The notes under the pieces were generated by a model that was given only the letters and a program-made list of their open reading frames with translations, was not told where the DNA came from and did not search any database. A DNA stretch of 50,275 nt, from positions 1-50,275 of the forward strand of contig WTGB01000168.1 in NCBI GenBank assembly GCA_011523735.1, in the 5' to 3' direction. The stretch is from Chloroflexota bacterium (GTDB lineage Bacteria > Chloroflexota > Anaerolineae > Aggregatilineales > Phototrophicaceae). A program made the position numbers and the translations under genes. The first letter of the stretch is position 1; every line of letters starts with the position of its first letter. This document shows, one piece after another, positions 1 through 7,155 of the stretch.

Positions 1-54
1 TAGAGCGACGGTCTCCAAAACCGTAGGTCGAGAGTTCGAGTCTTTCTGCCCCTG
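1..54 (+). tRNA. tRNA-Trp (CCA), 5' end outside the window
   Basis: The 3' two thirds of a tRNA. The anticodon stem ACGGT/ACCGT (8-12 with 20-24) closes a seven-base loop CTCCAAA whose anticodon at 15-17 is CCA, which reads the Trp codon UGG. A five-pair T stem (30-34 with 42-46) closes the loop TTCGAGT. The acceptor strand TGCCCCT ends at 53 and the discriminator is G54. No CCA tail is encoded. A tRNA-Trp just before secE is a common bacterial arrangement. Confidence 0.9.
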
Positions 55-231
55 TCGAAATATCATGAACACCGTCTTCTTGTTCCATAAGCTGTTGGGC
101 ACAGGTGAATGGAGAGGTCTAGAGGTTGCGTGACCGCAGAGGCCGATTCCCCGGTTGCGCGCCGAGCGGATGACGGTGTTTAGTTAGCGAGAGCGAGCGA
201 GCCCGAAGATGCGAGTGAGGAGCGTTTGCCA

Positions 232-633
232 ATGGCGGTAGACAAAACAGTTGAAGAACGAAGCGCAGCCGCGCTCACCGAGAAAAAAGGCAAGGCGACG
301 CCGGGCCGGCGCAGTCGCAAGGTCAAGAAAACCAAGAGTGAGCCGCAAGGCAACACGATAACGCGCCCGCTGTACATGACGGTCGATTATTTCAGCAATG
401 TGCGCTCCGAGCTGAACAAGGTCGCCTGGCCCAGCCGCGAGGACACACGCCGCTTGACCATCCTCTGCATCAACGTCACCATCGCCTCCGCCATCTTCTT
501 GGGTGTGCTCGCCGTGATCTGGTCCGAGTTTATGCGCGTCGGCTTGAATCCCGGCAACGCCTGGATGCTGCTCGCGGTCATCGTGGCCATGGTCGGCGGC
601 GCCTTCTATATGATCCGCCGCGGCTCGATTTAG
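232..633 (+). CDS. secE: Preprotein translocase subunit SecE
   Basis: SecE is the small clamp subunit of the SecYEG protein-conducting channel in the cytoplasmic membrane. The 133-residue product has a basic, disordered first 45 residues, then the family signature at 52-70 (YFSNVRSELNKVAWPSRE) leading into a membrane helix at about 76-98. A second hydrophobic stretch at about 110-127 is an extra C-terminal helix beyond the usual single-helix bacterial form. ATG 232 is chosen because GAGGAG lies about 10 nt upstream; a TTG at 226 in the same frame sits too close to it. It lies between tRNA-Trp and nusG, the classical order. Confidence 0.93.
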   Translation: MAVDKTVEERSAAALTEKKGKATPGRRSRKVKKTKSEPQGNTITRPLYMTVDYFSNVRSELNKVAWPSREDTRRLTILCINVTIASAIFLGVLAVIWSEFMRVGLNPGNAWMLLAVIVAMVGGAFYMIRRGSI

Positions 634-658
634 CGCCTAGCTTGGACAAGATACTCTT

Positions 659-1354
659 ATGAGCGAACAGATGCAGGACACACAACAACTGACCGACTAC
701 GATCCCGCCCCGGTCTATCTCGATGAGGCGGACGATGTCGAAGGCTTGAATATCACACTCGACGACGGCGCAACTGAAGACGAAACCGAGCGCAGTTGGT
801 TCTTCATCCACTGCTATTCCGGCTACGAGAAAAAGGTCGAGCACGCTCTGCGCCAGCGTATCGAGACCATGGGCATGCAAGACCAAATCTACGATGTGCT
901 CATCCCGACCGAAGACGAGATCGAAGTCAAAGACGGCAAGCGCCGCACCGTCGAGAAACGCGTCTTCCCCGGCTACGTCATGGTGCAGATGCGCTGGGCG
1001 TGGGATGATGACGAGCAGAGATACCGCCTGGATGACGACGCCTGGTATACCGTGCGCAATACGCCCGGCGTCGTTGGTTTCGTTGGCGCCGATCATGACG
1101 CCGGCATCCAGGCCACGCCCCTGCGCCCGGAAGAAGTCAAGCGTATCATGGACCGCATGGACTCCGATGACAAGGTCGTCAAGGTCGATTACAAAATTGG
1201 CGAGCGCATCCGCATCGTCGGCGGTCCCTTTAATGACTTCCCCGGCACTGTCGCATCCATCGATTCGGGGAGGGAGAAAGTCCGCGTGATGGTCGATTTC
1301 TTTGGGCGGGAAACAGCCGTCGTGCTCAGCTTCATGGAAGTTGAACGCATGTAG
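659..1354 (+). CDS. nusG: Transcription termination/antitermination protein NusG
   Basis: NusG binds RNA polymerase, suppresses pausing and links it to Rho or the ribosome. The protein has 231 residues, longer than the usual 175-190 because of an acidic N-terminal extension of about 42 residues. The NGN domain starts at SWFFIHCYSGYEKKVEHAL. The C-terminal KOW domain starts near residue 181 (GERIRIVGGPFNDFPGTV) and ends in FFGRETAVVLSFMEVERM, typical of the family. It begins 25 nt after secE and is presumably co-transcribed with it. A hairpin with a T-rich tail follows the gene. Confidence 0.95.
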   Translation: MSEQMQDTQQLTDYDPAPVYLDEADDVEGLNITLDDGATEDETERSWFFIHCYSGYEKKVEHALRQRIETMGMQDQIYDVLIPTEDEIEVKDGKRRTVEKRVFPGYVMVQMRWAWDDDEQRYRLDDDAWYTVRNTPGVVGFVGADHDAGIQATPLRPEEVKRIMDRMDSDDKVVKVDYKIGERIRIVGGPFNDFPGTVASIDSGREKVRVMVDFFGRETAVVLSFMEVERM

Positions 1355-1398
1355 CGGTGGCAAAGGACGAAAGTCGCATTCGAAAGCAGACGGAGAAT

Positions 1399-1423
1399 CC
1401 CGGCGCGCCGCCGGGTTTATTTT
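1399..1423 (+). terminator. Intrinsic terminator/attenuator hairpin between nusG and rplK
   Basis: CCCGGCG at 1399-1405 and CGCCGGG at 1409-1415 form a perfect seven-pair GC stem with a three-base loop, followed by TTTATTTT. It lies 44 nt after nusG and 20 nt before rplK, so it could end the secE-nusG transcript or act as a partial attenuator ahead of the ribosomal protein genes. Confidence 0.65.
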
Positions 1424-1443
1424 GGAAGTGAGCGAGGAAACAC

Positions 1444-1869
1444 ATGGCAAAGAAAGTTAAGGCGATCGTCAAATTGCAGATACCGGCTGGCAAAGCCAAT
1501 CCCGCCCCGCCCATTGGACCGGCGCTGGCGCAGCATGGCATCAACCTGATGCAGTTCTGCAAGGAATACAACGGGCGCACCTCCAGCCGCATGGGCGAGA
1601 TCGTGCCGGCGGAGATCACCGTCTTCACCGATGGCTCCTTCAAATTCGCCCTCAAGAGTCCGCCCACATCCTTCTTGATTAAGAAAGCGGCTGGCATAGA
1701 GAAGGCGGCTTCCAACCCGCTGACAGAAACTGTCGCTGTCCTCAAGCGTGACCAGGTGCGCGAGATCGCTATGGTCAAGCTGAACGACATGAATGCTATT
1801 GATATTGAAGGCGCGATGCGGCAAGTCGAGGGCACCGCCCGCCAGATGGGCGTCAAAGTCACCGAGTAG
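1444..1869 (+). CDS. rplK: 50S ribosomal protein L11
   Basis: L11 binds the GTPase-associated centre of 23S rRNA and is needed for factor-dependent GTP hydrolysis. The 141-residue product is the normal length. It carries the proline-rich family signature near residues 15-40 ([20 protein letters not shown], then [10 protein letters not shown]) and ends in the RNA-binding domain ([10 protein letters not shown]). The Shine-Dalgarno GCGAGGAAAC lies just before the ATG. It is followed after 97 nt by rplA. Confidence 0.97.
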   Translation: MAKKVKAIVKLQIPAGKANPAPPIGPALAQHGINLMQFCKEYNGRTSSRMGEIVPAEITVFTDGSFKFALKSPPTSFLIKKAAGIEKAASNPLTETVAVLKRDQVREIAMVKLNDMNAIDIEGAMRQVEGTARQMGVKVTE

Positions 1870-1923
1870 CGCGCCTGCGCATTAGGGGAAGTTGCTGGAA
1901 GATATCCGTAAGCATCTTATGTT

Positions 1924-1959
1924 GTGGGAGGGCGCACAAGCCCGTTGACCACGAGGAGA
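1924..1959 (+). promoter_or_regulatory. Candidate L1-binding autoregulatory leader of rplA
   Basis: A two-part hairpin sits against the rplA ribosome-binding site. The outer stem is GTGG (1924-1927) with CCAC (1949-1952). The inner stem is GGGC (1930-1933) with GCCC (1940-1943), with loop GCACAA. They are separated by an asymmetric internal loop, GA on one side and GTTGA on the other. Its left side GTGGGAGG resembles the L1-binding arm of bacterial 23S rRNA (helix 76-78) as I remember it. The Shine-Dalgarno GAGGAGAG starts directly after the outer stem, so bound L1 could block translation. Confidence 0.55.
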
Positions 1960-1966
1960 GAACCAG

Positions 1967-2653
1967 ATGGGAAAGAGATACAAGGACGCGCTGAAGAACT
2001 TTGATCGGCAGAAGTACTACCCGATGGAAGAGGCGCTGAAGCTCGTCAAGAGCAACGCCAAAGCGAAATTTGACGAGACCATTGAAGCGCATTTCCGCCT
2101 CGGCATTGATCCCCGCCACAGCGATCAGCAAGTCCGCACCACCGTCATGCTGCCTCATGGCACTGGCAAAAGCGTCCGCATCCTCGCCTTTGTCGATGAG
2201 CAGCATGAAGCCGCGGCGCTGGAAGCCGGCGCTGATATCATCGGTACCGACGAGATCATCAACCAGATCCGCAACGACGGCTGGCTGGAGTTTGACGCCG
2301 CCATCGCCACGCCGCCAATGATGCGCAAAGTCGGGCAGATCGCCCGTATCCTTGGTCCGCGCGGCTTGATGCCCAATCCCAAAGCGGGTACGGTCGCGCC
2401 ACCCGACGACATCCCGCGTGTCATCAACGAACTAAAAGCCGGGCGCGTCGAATTCCGCAATGACCGAACCGGCAACGTCCACGTGCCCGTCGGCAAAGCC
2501 AGCTTCTCGCACGAGCAATTGACGGATAATCTACAAGCTGTCGTGGATACCTTGCGAGCAGCCAAGCCGGAATCGCAAAAGGGCGTCTACGTCCACCGCA
2601 TGACCCTGACCTCAACTATGGGTCCCGGCGTCCGCGTCGAATCCGCCATCTAA
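1967..2653 (+). CDS. rplA: 50S ribosomal protein L1
   Basis: L1 forms the mobile stalk at the ribosomal E site and is a known translational repressor of its own mRNA. The 228-residue protein matches the family throughout: the start MGKRYKDALKNFDRQKYYPM, the core signature LGPRGLMPNPKAGTV near 128-143, and the end MTLTSTMGPGVRVE. The start is supported by GAGGAGAG. In most bacteria rplJ and rplL follow; here the next gene is msrA on the other strand, and the stop is followed after about 33 nt by a palindromic repeat. Confidence 0.97.
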   Translation: MGKRYKDALKNFDRQKYYPMEEALKLVKSNAKAKFDETIEAHFRLGIDPRHSDQQVRTTVMLPHGTGKSVRILAFVDEQHEAAALEAGADIIGTDEIINQIRNDGWLEFDAAIATPPMMRKVGQIARILGPRGLMPNPKAGTVAPPDDIPRVINELKAGRVEFRNDRTGNVHVPVGKASFSHEQLTDNLQAVVDTLRAAKPESQKGVYVHRMTLTSTMGPGVRVESAI

Positions 2654-2685
2654 TCGGCTTTCGCTTTTCCAACTTCAGTAAATTT

Positions 2686-2710
2686 TAGGGGCGACCTATC
2701 AAGTCGCCCG
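2686..2710 (+). repeat. Intergenic palindromic repeat, copy A
   Basis: TAGGGGCGACC, a short centre, and AAGTCGCCCG. Arms GGGCGAC (2689-2695) and GTCGCCC (2703-2709) can form a seven-pair hairpin with a seven-base loop. The same element recurs at 15617-15643, 33188-33214, 34487-34512, 37341-37394 and 37418-37443. It lies between the convergent genes rplA and msrA and has no T tract. Confidence 0.75.
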
Positions 2711-2774
2711 TTTGCTTCACCGTGAATCGAAGCGCCGATCTCCTGCCTCCAACCTGTGCTTCGGTCGAAGTTGT

Positions 2775-3311
2775 TTAACGCTTCAGCCGCTCGAAATACT
2801 GCTTGCGGAACTTCGCCACCTTCGGCGCGATCACGAATGCGCAATACCCCTGACGCGGATTATTGGCGAAGTAATCCTGATGATAATCCTCCGCCACCCA
2901 GAACGTACTCGCCGGACTCACTTCGGTGACGATCTTTTTCCCAAAGATACCTTCGGCCTCAAGCCGCTGGATTGTCGCCTCAGCGGTCTGCTTCTGCTCC
3001 TCGCTGTGATGCCAAATGCCCGAGCGATATTGCGGTCCTACGTCATTGCCCTGCCGATTTAAGGTCGTGGGATCGTGCGTCGCGAAGAAGATATTCAAGA
3101 TGTCTTCGAAACTGATGACCTCGTTGTCGAACGTGACATTGACCACCTCGGCATGACCAGTCGTCTTCGTGCAGACCTGCTCATAACTTGGGTTGTCGAC
3201 ATGACCGCCCATATAGCCGGAGATCGCCGACTCGACGCCGATCAGTTGATTGAAGACCGCCTCCACGCACCAGAAGCATCCACCGCCCAATGTCGCTACT
3301 TCCACACTCAT
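2775..3311 (-). CDS. msrA: Peptide-methionine (S)-S-oxide reductase
   Basis: MsrA repairs oxidised methionine (the S epimer of the sulfoxide) using thioredoxin. The signature GGGCFWCVEAVF appears at the N-terminus with the catalytic Cys at residue 12 of the 178-residue product. Downstream family blocks include GYMGG, YEQVCTKTTGHAEVV and YRSGIWHH. The start is uncertain between ATG 3311 and ATG 3320 (three residues longer); an AAGGTGAAGG purine run lies just upstream of both. The gene is convergent with rplA and stands alone. Confidence 0.95.
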   Translation of the reverse strand: MSVEVATLGGGCFWCVEAVFNQLIGVESAISGYMGGHVDNPSYEQVCTKTTGHAEVVNVTFDNEVISFEDILNIFFATHDPTTLNRQGNDVGPQYRSGIWHHSEEQKQTAEATIQRLEAEGIFGKKIVTEVSPASTFWVAEDYHQDYFANNPRQGYCAFVIAPKVAKFRKQYFERLKR

Positions 3312-3395
3312 GATCCCCATCCTTCACCTTGATTCGTACACGACCAGCATCGCCGATTAATCTTGCCGAAATACTACAGCCCCGTAAATCTCACA

Positions 3396-4232
3396 TTAGA
3401 GCGCCAGTATGGATTCCGTTACCATCCAGGTCAAACGCGCCCATTCTTCCAGGCTCAATGTCTCGGCGCGGCGTTGCGGATCAATACCGGCTGCCTGCAA
3501 CAGCGCCGCTGCTTCACGCGCTTTGATGCCGAGTCCGCTTCCCAGCGAATTCTTCAGTTGTTTGCGTTTGAGGCTGAAGCCAGCCCTTAGCACCCGGAAG
3601 AATGCCGGCGTCGCTGGGACGGTAACTGGCGGCGTCGCATGCGTTTCGATATGCACGATGGCGCTATGGATATTGGGGCGGGGCCAGAACACCGCCGGGC
3701 TCAACTTGCCCATGATGCGGGGCAGACCGTAAAATTGCACCGCGATCGATAGCAGATTCATCGCCCCGGGTTTGCCGAGGATCCGCTCCGCAACTTCATA
3801 TTGCATGGTCATGACCATCCGCCCGGGCGCCCGCCGCGCTTCCAGGAAATGCCAAAGTATCGCGCTGCTGATGTAATAGGGCGCATTCGCCACCACAAGA
3901 TAATCTTCATCGCCCAGCAGCGCCGCGATATCCGTCTTGAGAATATCCGCGAAAACGAGATAAACATTGTCCCGATCATCGAAACGCTCTTCGAGAAGGG
4001 GGCGCAGGCGCTCGTCAATCTCTATCGCAAAGACTTGCCCTGCCACCCCCGCCAATACATCGGTCAAGGCGCCAGTGCCAGCGCCCACTTCGACCACCAC
4101 ATCTCCACTTTGCATATCAGCCGCTGTGACAATCTTTTCCAGCATGTTCGGATCATGCATGAAATTCTGCCCGAGGCTCTTCTTGGGCTGCACGCCGTGG
4201 CTGTCGAGCAGCGCCCTGGGGCTGATTGACAT
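3396..4232 (-). CDS. rsmA: 16S rRNA (adenine1518-N6/adenine1519-N6)-dimethyltransferase
   Basis: RsmA (KsgA) dimethylates two adjacent adenines in the 3' end hairpin of 16S rRNA during 30S maturation, using S-adenosylmethionine. The 278-residue product begins with the typical KKSLGQNFMHDPNML block, followed by the SAM-binding loop VEVGAGTGALT near 47-57. The catalytic motif near 116-120 reads NAPYY where most members have NLPYY or NIPYY. A Shine-Dalgarno AGGAG precedes the ATG by six bases. It is a single gene followed by msrA on the same strand. Confidence 0.96.
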   Translation of the reverse strand: MSISPRALLDSHGVQPKKSLGQNFMHDPNMLEKIVTAADMQSGDVVVEVGAGTGALTDVLAGVAGQVFAIEIDERLRPLLEERFDDRDNVYLVFADILKTDIAALLGDEDYLVVANAPYYISSAILWHFLEARRAPGRMVMTMQYEVAERILGKPGAMNLLSIAVQFYGLPRIMGKLSPAVFWPRPNIHSAIVHIETHATPPVTVPATPAFFRVLRAGFSLKRKQLKNSLGSGLGIKAREAAALLQAAGIDPQRRAETLSLEEWARLTWMVTESILAL

Positions 4233-4327
4233 CGCGCTCCTATGTCAGGCTCTGTCTCGCGGGACCTTCAGTTGACCATAGGGCGCCGCTTTTGAGTAGG
4301 GTTACTGCTATGCCGGCGCCAAGGTTC

Positions 4328-4336
4328 TGCTAGAAT
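4328..4336 (+). promoter_or_regulatory. Extended -10 promoter, probably leaderless, for the UPF0316 gene
   Basis: TGC followed by TAGAAT (4331-4336) is an extended -10 box. The expected transcription start is about 4342-4343, which coincides with the ATG at 4342. No good -35 box or Shine-Dalgarno is seen. Confidence 0.45.
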
Positions 4337-4341
4337 TGAAC

Positions 4342-4899
4342 ATGTTGGAGAACCACAGTACGCGAGCCATGTCCCTGCTTGATCCACAGTTTTTGCCAAT
4401 TCTGATCTTCGTCCTGCGCGTCACCAACAATGTCATCGGCACTGTCCGCCTGATTCTCGTTTCCCGCGGGAAGCGCGTCTGGGGCTTCGCCTTCGCCTCG
4501 TTGGAGTCCCTGCTATTCGCGTATACTGCGGGCCAGGTCATCACTGACCTGAACAATTTGCCGAATCTGGCGGCATACGTCTTTGGCTTCGCGGTTGGCG
4601 GCGTTGTCGGCATGCAAGTGGAAAATCGCTTTGTCAAATCCTATGAAAGCGTGACCGTTATCGCCACGCGCGAGGTCTCCCACGAGATGGCTGTGGCGCT
4701 GCGGAACGCAGGTCATGGCGTCACTGAAATCATGGGTGAAGGCGCCCACGGCCAAGTCGAAGAGTTGCATATCATCGCCCACCGGCGCGACTTGCCCGAA
4801 GTCCTGCGCATAATCCACAGCATTAAAGAAGATGTCTTCGTGACAGTGGAACATTCGGAGTTTATCCGCGGCGGCTGGATCCGCGCGCACCGGCGTTGA
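4342..4899 (+). CDS. UPF0316 family membrane protein (DUF5698 + DUF2179)
   Basis: A 185-residue membrane protein of unknown function. The N-terminal half holds about three hydrophobic helices with the family pattern (FVLRVTNNVIGTVRLILVSR, then FAFASLESLLFAYT and LAAYVFGFAVGGVVGMQVE). The soluble C-terminal half is the small DUF2179-type domain (HEMAVALRNAGHGVTEIMGE). ATG 4342 fits the promoter just upstream. ATG 4369 (MSLLDPQF) is an alternative; TTG 4336 would overlap the -10 box. The gene stands between divergent rsmA and convergent osmC-like genes. Confidence 0.82.
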   Translation: MLENHSTRAMSLLDPQFLPILIFVLRVTNNVIGTVRLILVSRGKRVWGFAFASLESLLFAYTAGQVITDLNNLPNLAAYVFGFAVGGVVGMQVENRFVKSYESVTVIATREVSHEMAVALRNAGHGVTEIMGEGAHGQVEELHIIAHRRDLPEVLRIIHSIKEDVFVTVEHSEFIRGGWIRAHRR

Positions 4900-4901
4900 C
4901 T

Positions 4902-5327
4902 TTATTCTTCCGCCAGCGCCATATCGACGAAGTACGTCGGGCTGCCTAACAGGCGGTGCACCGGACATTTCCCCGCAATGTCCCGCAGGCGCGCCCGCTG
5001 TTTTTCATCGAGGTCGCCGTGGAAGACCAAAGCCTCCCGCACTTCATGCACGTAGGGATCGTCTCCTTGATGCGCCGGATAATCGCGCCCGCGGAAACGT
5101 TCATAATCCAGCTTCACTTCCACACCCCGCAAATCCCAGCCTTTGCGCTCGGCGTACAGCTTGCAGGTGATCGCCATGCAAGATCCCAGCGCGCCCAGCA
5201 TGAGTTCGCCCGGCGTCGGTGCTGTGTCCGTGCCGCCAGCCTCGGCCGGCTCATCAGCGTGCCACTCGTGCTGACGCACGTTGATGGTTGTGTGCGTGCC
5301 TTCCCGCAGGACGATATCAACGGGCAT
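4902..5327 (-). CDS. OsmC/Ohr-family thiol peroxidase-like protein
   Basis: OsmC-fold proteins reduce organic hydroperoxides through a pair of cysteines. The 141-residue protein contains TPGELMLGALGSCMAIT with Cys50 and, near the C-terminus, GKCPVHRLL with Cys121; these are the two expected redox residues. It resembles the YhfA-like OsmC branch more than classical Ohr, so the substrate is not certain. Its stop is three bases from the convergent UPF0316 stop. Confidence 0.88.
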   Translation of the reverse strand: MPVDIVLREGTHTTINVRQHEWHADEPAEAGGTDTAPTPGELMLGALGSCMAITCKLYAERKGWDLRGVEVKLDYERFRGRDYPAHQGDDPYVHEVREALVFHGDLDEKQRARLRDIAGKCPVHRLLGSPTYFVDMALAEE

Positions 5328-5364
5328 GGGACTTTCCTCCGCTTTGGGCTTGAATCGAACCGCG

Positions 5365-5946
5365 CTAATCGCGAATGACCGCGAATATCTTCTTCACTTC
5401 CAATTCGAAACCGGGCAGGATGTTTTCTCCACTCAACGATCCATCATGGCTTACGAATTCGATTTGCAGTTGAGTGCCGTTAATCAAACGACATATTTCT
5501 ACACCTCGATGTTCCGGCTGAACCAGCCACACGAGTGCCGTCCCGTTAAGCAGGTAGACTTCAGCTTTCCTGGGTGCCTCCGCCAAGGTATCACTCGGCG
5601 ATAGAACCTCGACAGCCAAGTCCGGCATGGCAGGAACGAACTTGTCCGGCTGCGGTTCTGGCATTCTGTCGTAGCGCGTGAACGCGATATCCGGTCCGAG
5701 CAAGGTGTAGCGGTAACCCGGCGGATGGTAACCCGATTCCACTGTTACTTGGCCGATATTGTGCGTCATATTAAAGAGTCTCAAATAAACGGCAATTTCC
5801 GTAGCAAGCAGCCCATGAGTATTGCCCGGTCGCGTCATGGTGATGAGCTCTCCGTCAATTAATTCGATGAAGATGTGTTCGTTGTCCGGGTCCTGCGTCA
5901 TCTCCCAAACATCATCAATGGTGTATAGTTGCTTTTCGATGATCAT
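5365..5946 (-). CDS. Uma2 family (DUF820) PD-(D/E)xK nuclease-fold protein
   Basis: A 193-residue member of the Uma2/DUF820 family, restriction-endonuclease-fold proteins abundant in Cyanobacteria and Chloroflexota with unknown cellular role. Visible family blocks are FIELIDGELITMTRPG near the N-terminus, GPDIAFTRYDR, the active-site strand VPAMPDLAVEVLSPSDT, and RKAEVYLLNGTALVWLV, giving the D, E and K expected of the nuclease core. Shine-Dalgarno GGAG lies 11 nt before ATG. An extended -10 promoter is seen at 5980-5988. Confidence 0.9.
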   Translation of the reverse strand: MIIEKQLYTIDDVWEMTQDPDNEHIFIELIDGELITMTRPGNTHGLLATEIAVYLRLFNMTHNIGQVTVESGYHPPGYRYTLLGPDIAFTRYDRMPEPQPDKFVPAMPDLAVEVLSPSDTLAEAPRKAEVYLLNGTALVWLVQPEHRGVEICRLINGTQLQIEFVSHDGSLSGENILPGFELEVKKIFAVIRD

Positions 5947-5979
5947 CGTGAAAAGAACTCCGTCATCATGTTTGACCAG

Positions 5980-5988
5980 AGTATAGCA
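5980..5988 (-). promoter_or_regulatory. Extended -10 promoter of the Uma2 gene
   Basis: On the minus strand TGCTATACT, with TATACT at 5985-5980. The predicted start near 5973 gives a leader of about 27 nt that contains the Shine-Dalgarno. No clear -35 box. Confidence 0.5.
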
Positions 5989-6034
5989 TATTCAATCTAG
6001 GGACGGACTAATAGCAAACTGGCGAGAGAAACAC

Positions 6035-6412
6035 TCAGACGCTGTAACCGCCCGGTGGAATCGCCAGTAAGTACATGATCGATAAAGTAGCGATCAGCAG
6101 GGGCAGCAGCAAGACAACCGCCAGCAGCGGCTTCTCATCGCGCAGGTGCATGTAGAACCAGATCACCAAGCCCGCCTTGATGATGGCGATGCCCAGCAGC
6201 AGCACAGCTTTGATCGTCTGCAAGGTCGCGGCCGCGCTGGGGATGTCGTGGATCGCGCCTTTGAGGTATTCCGCGCTCAGTACCTCGATTACGGTGAGGA
6301 TTGCTAATCCGACAAAGACGACAGTATAGACGCCGCCCTCGACCGTGATTTCACGTCCGAGTAATCTAACGGTATTGCTGTGATGTCCCTCGTGGCCCGT
6401 CGCTTCTGCCAT
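6035..6412 (-). CDS. Cytochrome c oxidase subunit IV family protein
   Basis: A 125-residue protein with three predicted membrane helices (about 28-47, 62-83 and 94-117). It matches the small bacterial subunit IV (CtaF/CoxD) that stabilises heme-copper oxidases and has no cofactor of its own. The N-terminus is His-rich (GHEGHHS). It starts nine bases after coxC with AGGAG six bases upstream, so it is the last gene of the cox operon. The assignment rests on topology and position more than on sharp motifs. Confidence 0.82.
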   Translation of the reverse strand: MAEATGHEGHHSNTVRLLGREITVEGGVYTVVFVGLAILTVIEVLSAEYLKGAIHDIPSAAATLQTIKAVLLLGIAIIKAGLVIWFYMHLRDEKPLLAVVLLLPLLIATLSIMYLLAIPPGGYSV

Positions 6413-6421
6413 CTTGCGCTC

Positions 6422-7057
6422 CTAAACCAGGTATATCAGGGTGAACAGCATGATCCAGACCACATCGACGAAGTGCCAGTACAAGCCGAACATCTCTATG
6501 CCGATGGGATTGTGATCGTAGCGTCCCTTGGCGCCGCGCCGCAGCACCTCCAGCGCCCAAATCACGCCGACGAAGACATGCGCGCCATGGAAAAATGTCG
6601 GCGCGTAAAAGCGCATGCCCAAGGTGCTCCATTGCGAGGCTGTATCAAAACCGAGTACGATGCCCAAATGCGCCAATTCACTGTACTCGATGTATTGCCC
6701 GATCAAAAATACCGTGCCGCCCAGCGCGGTCGCTCCAATCCAGCGCAGCATCCCGGCCCGATTGCCAGCCTGCATCGCCCGCAAGCCCATGACCATGAAA
6801 TAGCTGCTCGCCAGCAAGACGAAAGTGTTGGCGGTGACCAAACCGACCCCGAGTTGCTCATGCGCCTGCGCTACGATATCCGGCTCGTTGATACGCAAGA
6901 TCACATAGCCGACGATCATGATGGAGAAGATGACAATCTCGGAGGCCAGATAGAGCCAGACGCCCAGCTTCAGATTGTTGTTTTGCTCTTCTTCGCTGAG
7001 ATGCCCATGATCGTCGTGGGCGACCGCATGAAGCTGGTTGGCTGTCAGTTCTGCCAT
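6422..7057 (-). CDS. coxC: Cytochrome c oxidase subunit III
   Basis: Subunit III of the heme-copper oxidase, a helical subunit flanking the catalytic core. The 211-residue, five-helix product has the family blocks KLGVWLYLASEIVIF near the start, TFFHGAHVFVGVIWALEVL in the fourth helix region, and GLYWHFVDVVWIMLFTLIYL at the end. The short five-helix form is usual for caa3-type enzymes. It lies between the unknown 336-residue membrane protein and subunit IV in one operon. Confidence 0.94.
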   Translation of the reverse strand: MAELTANQLHAVAHDDHGHLSEEEQNNNLKLGVWLYLASEIVIFSIMIVGYVILRINEPDIVAQAHEQLGVGLVTANTFVLLASSYFMVMGLRAMQAGNRAGMLRWIGATALGGTVFLIGQYIEYSELAHLGIVLGFDTASQWSTLGMRFYAPTFFHGAHVFVGVIWALEVLRRGAKGRYDHNPIGIEMFGLYWHFVDVVWIMLFTLIYLV

Positions 7058-7155
7058 GCTTGTTCTCTCTCTAGTCTAGCAAACCGCAGTTTCGCTATAG
7101 CCCAAGGTAGATTATTCTGCGTCCTGCGCTAGTCGTTTTCGCTGCCGCCGAGCGG

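Noticed and set aside
578..1450. A 290-codon minus-strand frame across nusG
   Set aside because: Shadow of nusG; spans the nusG-rplK hairpin and has no ribosome-binding site.
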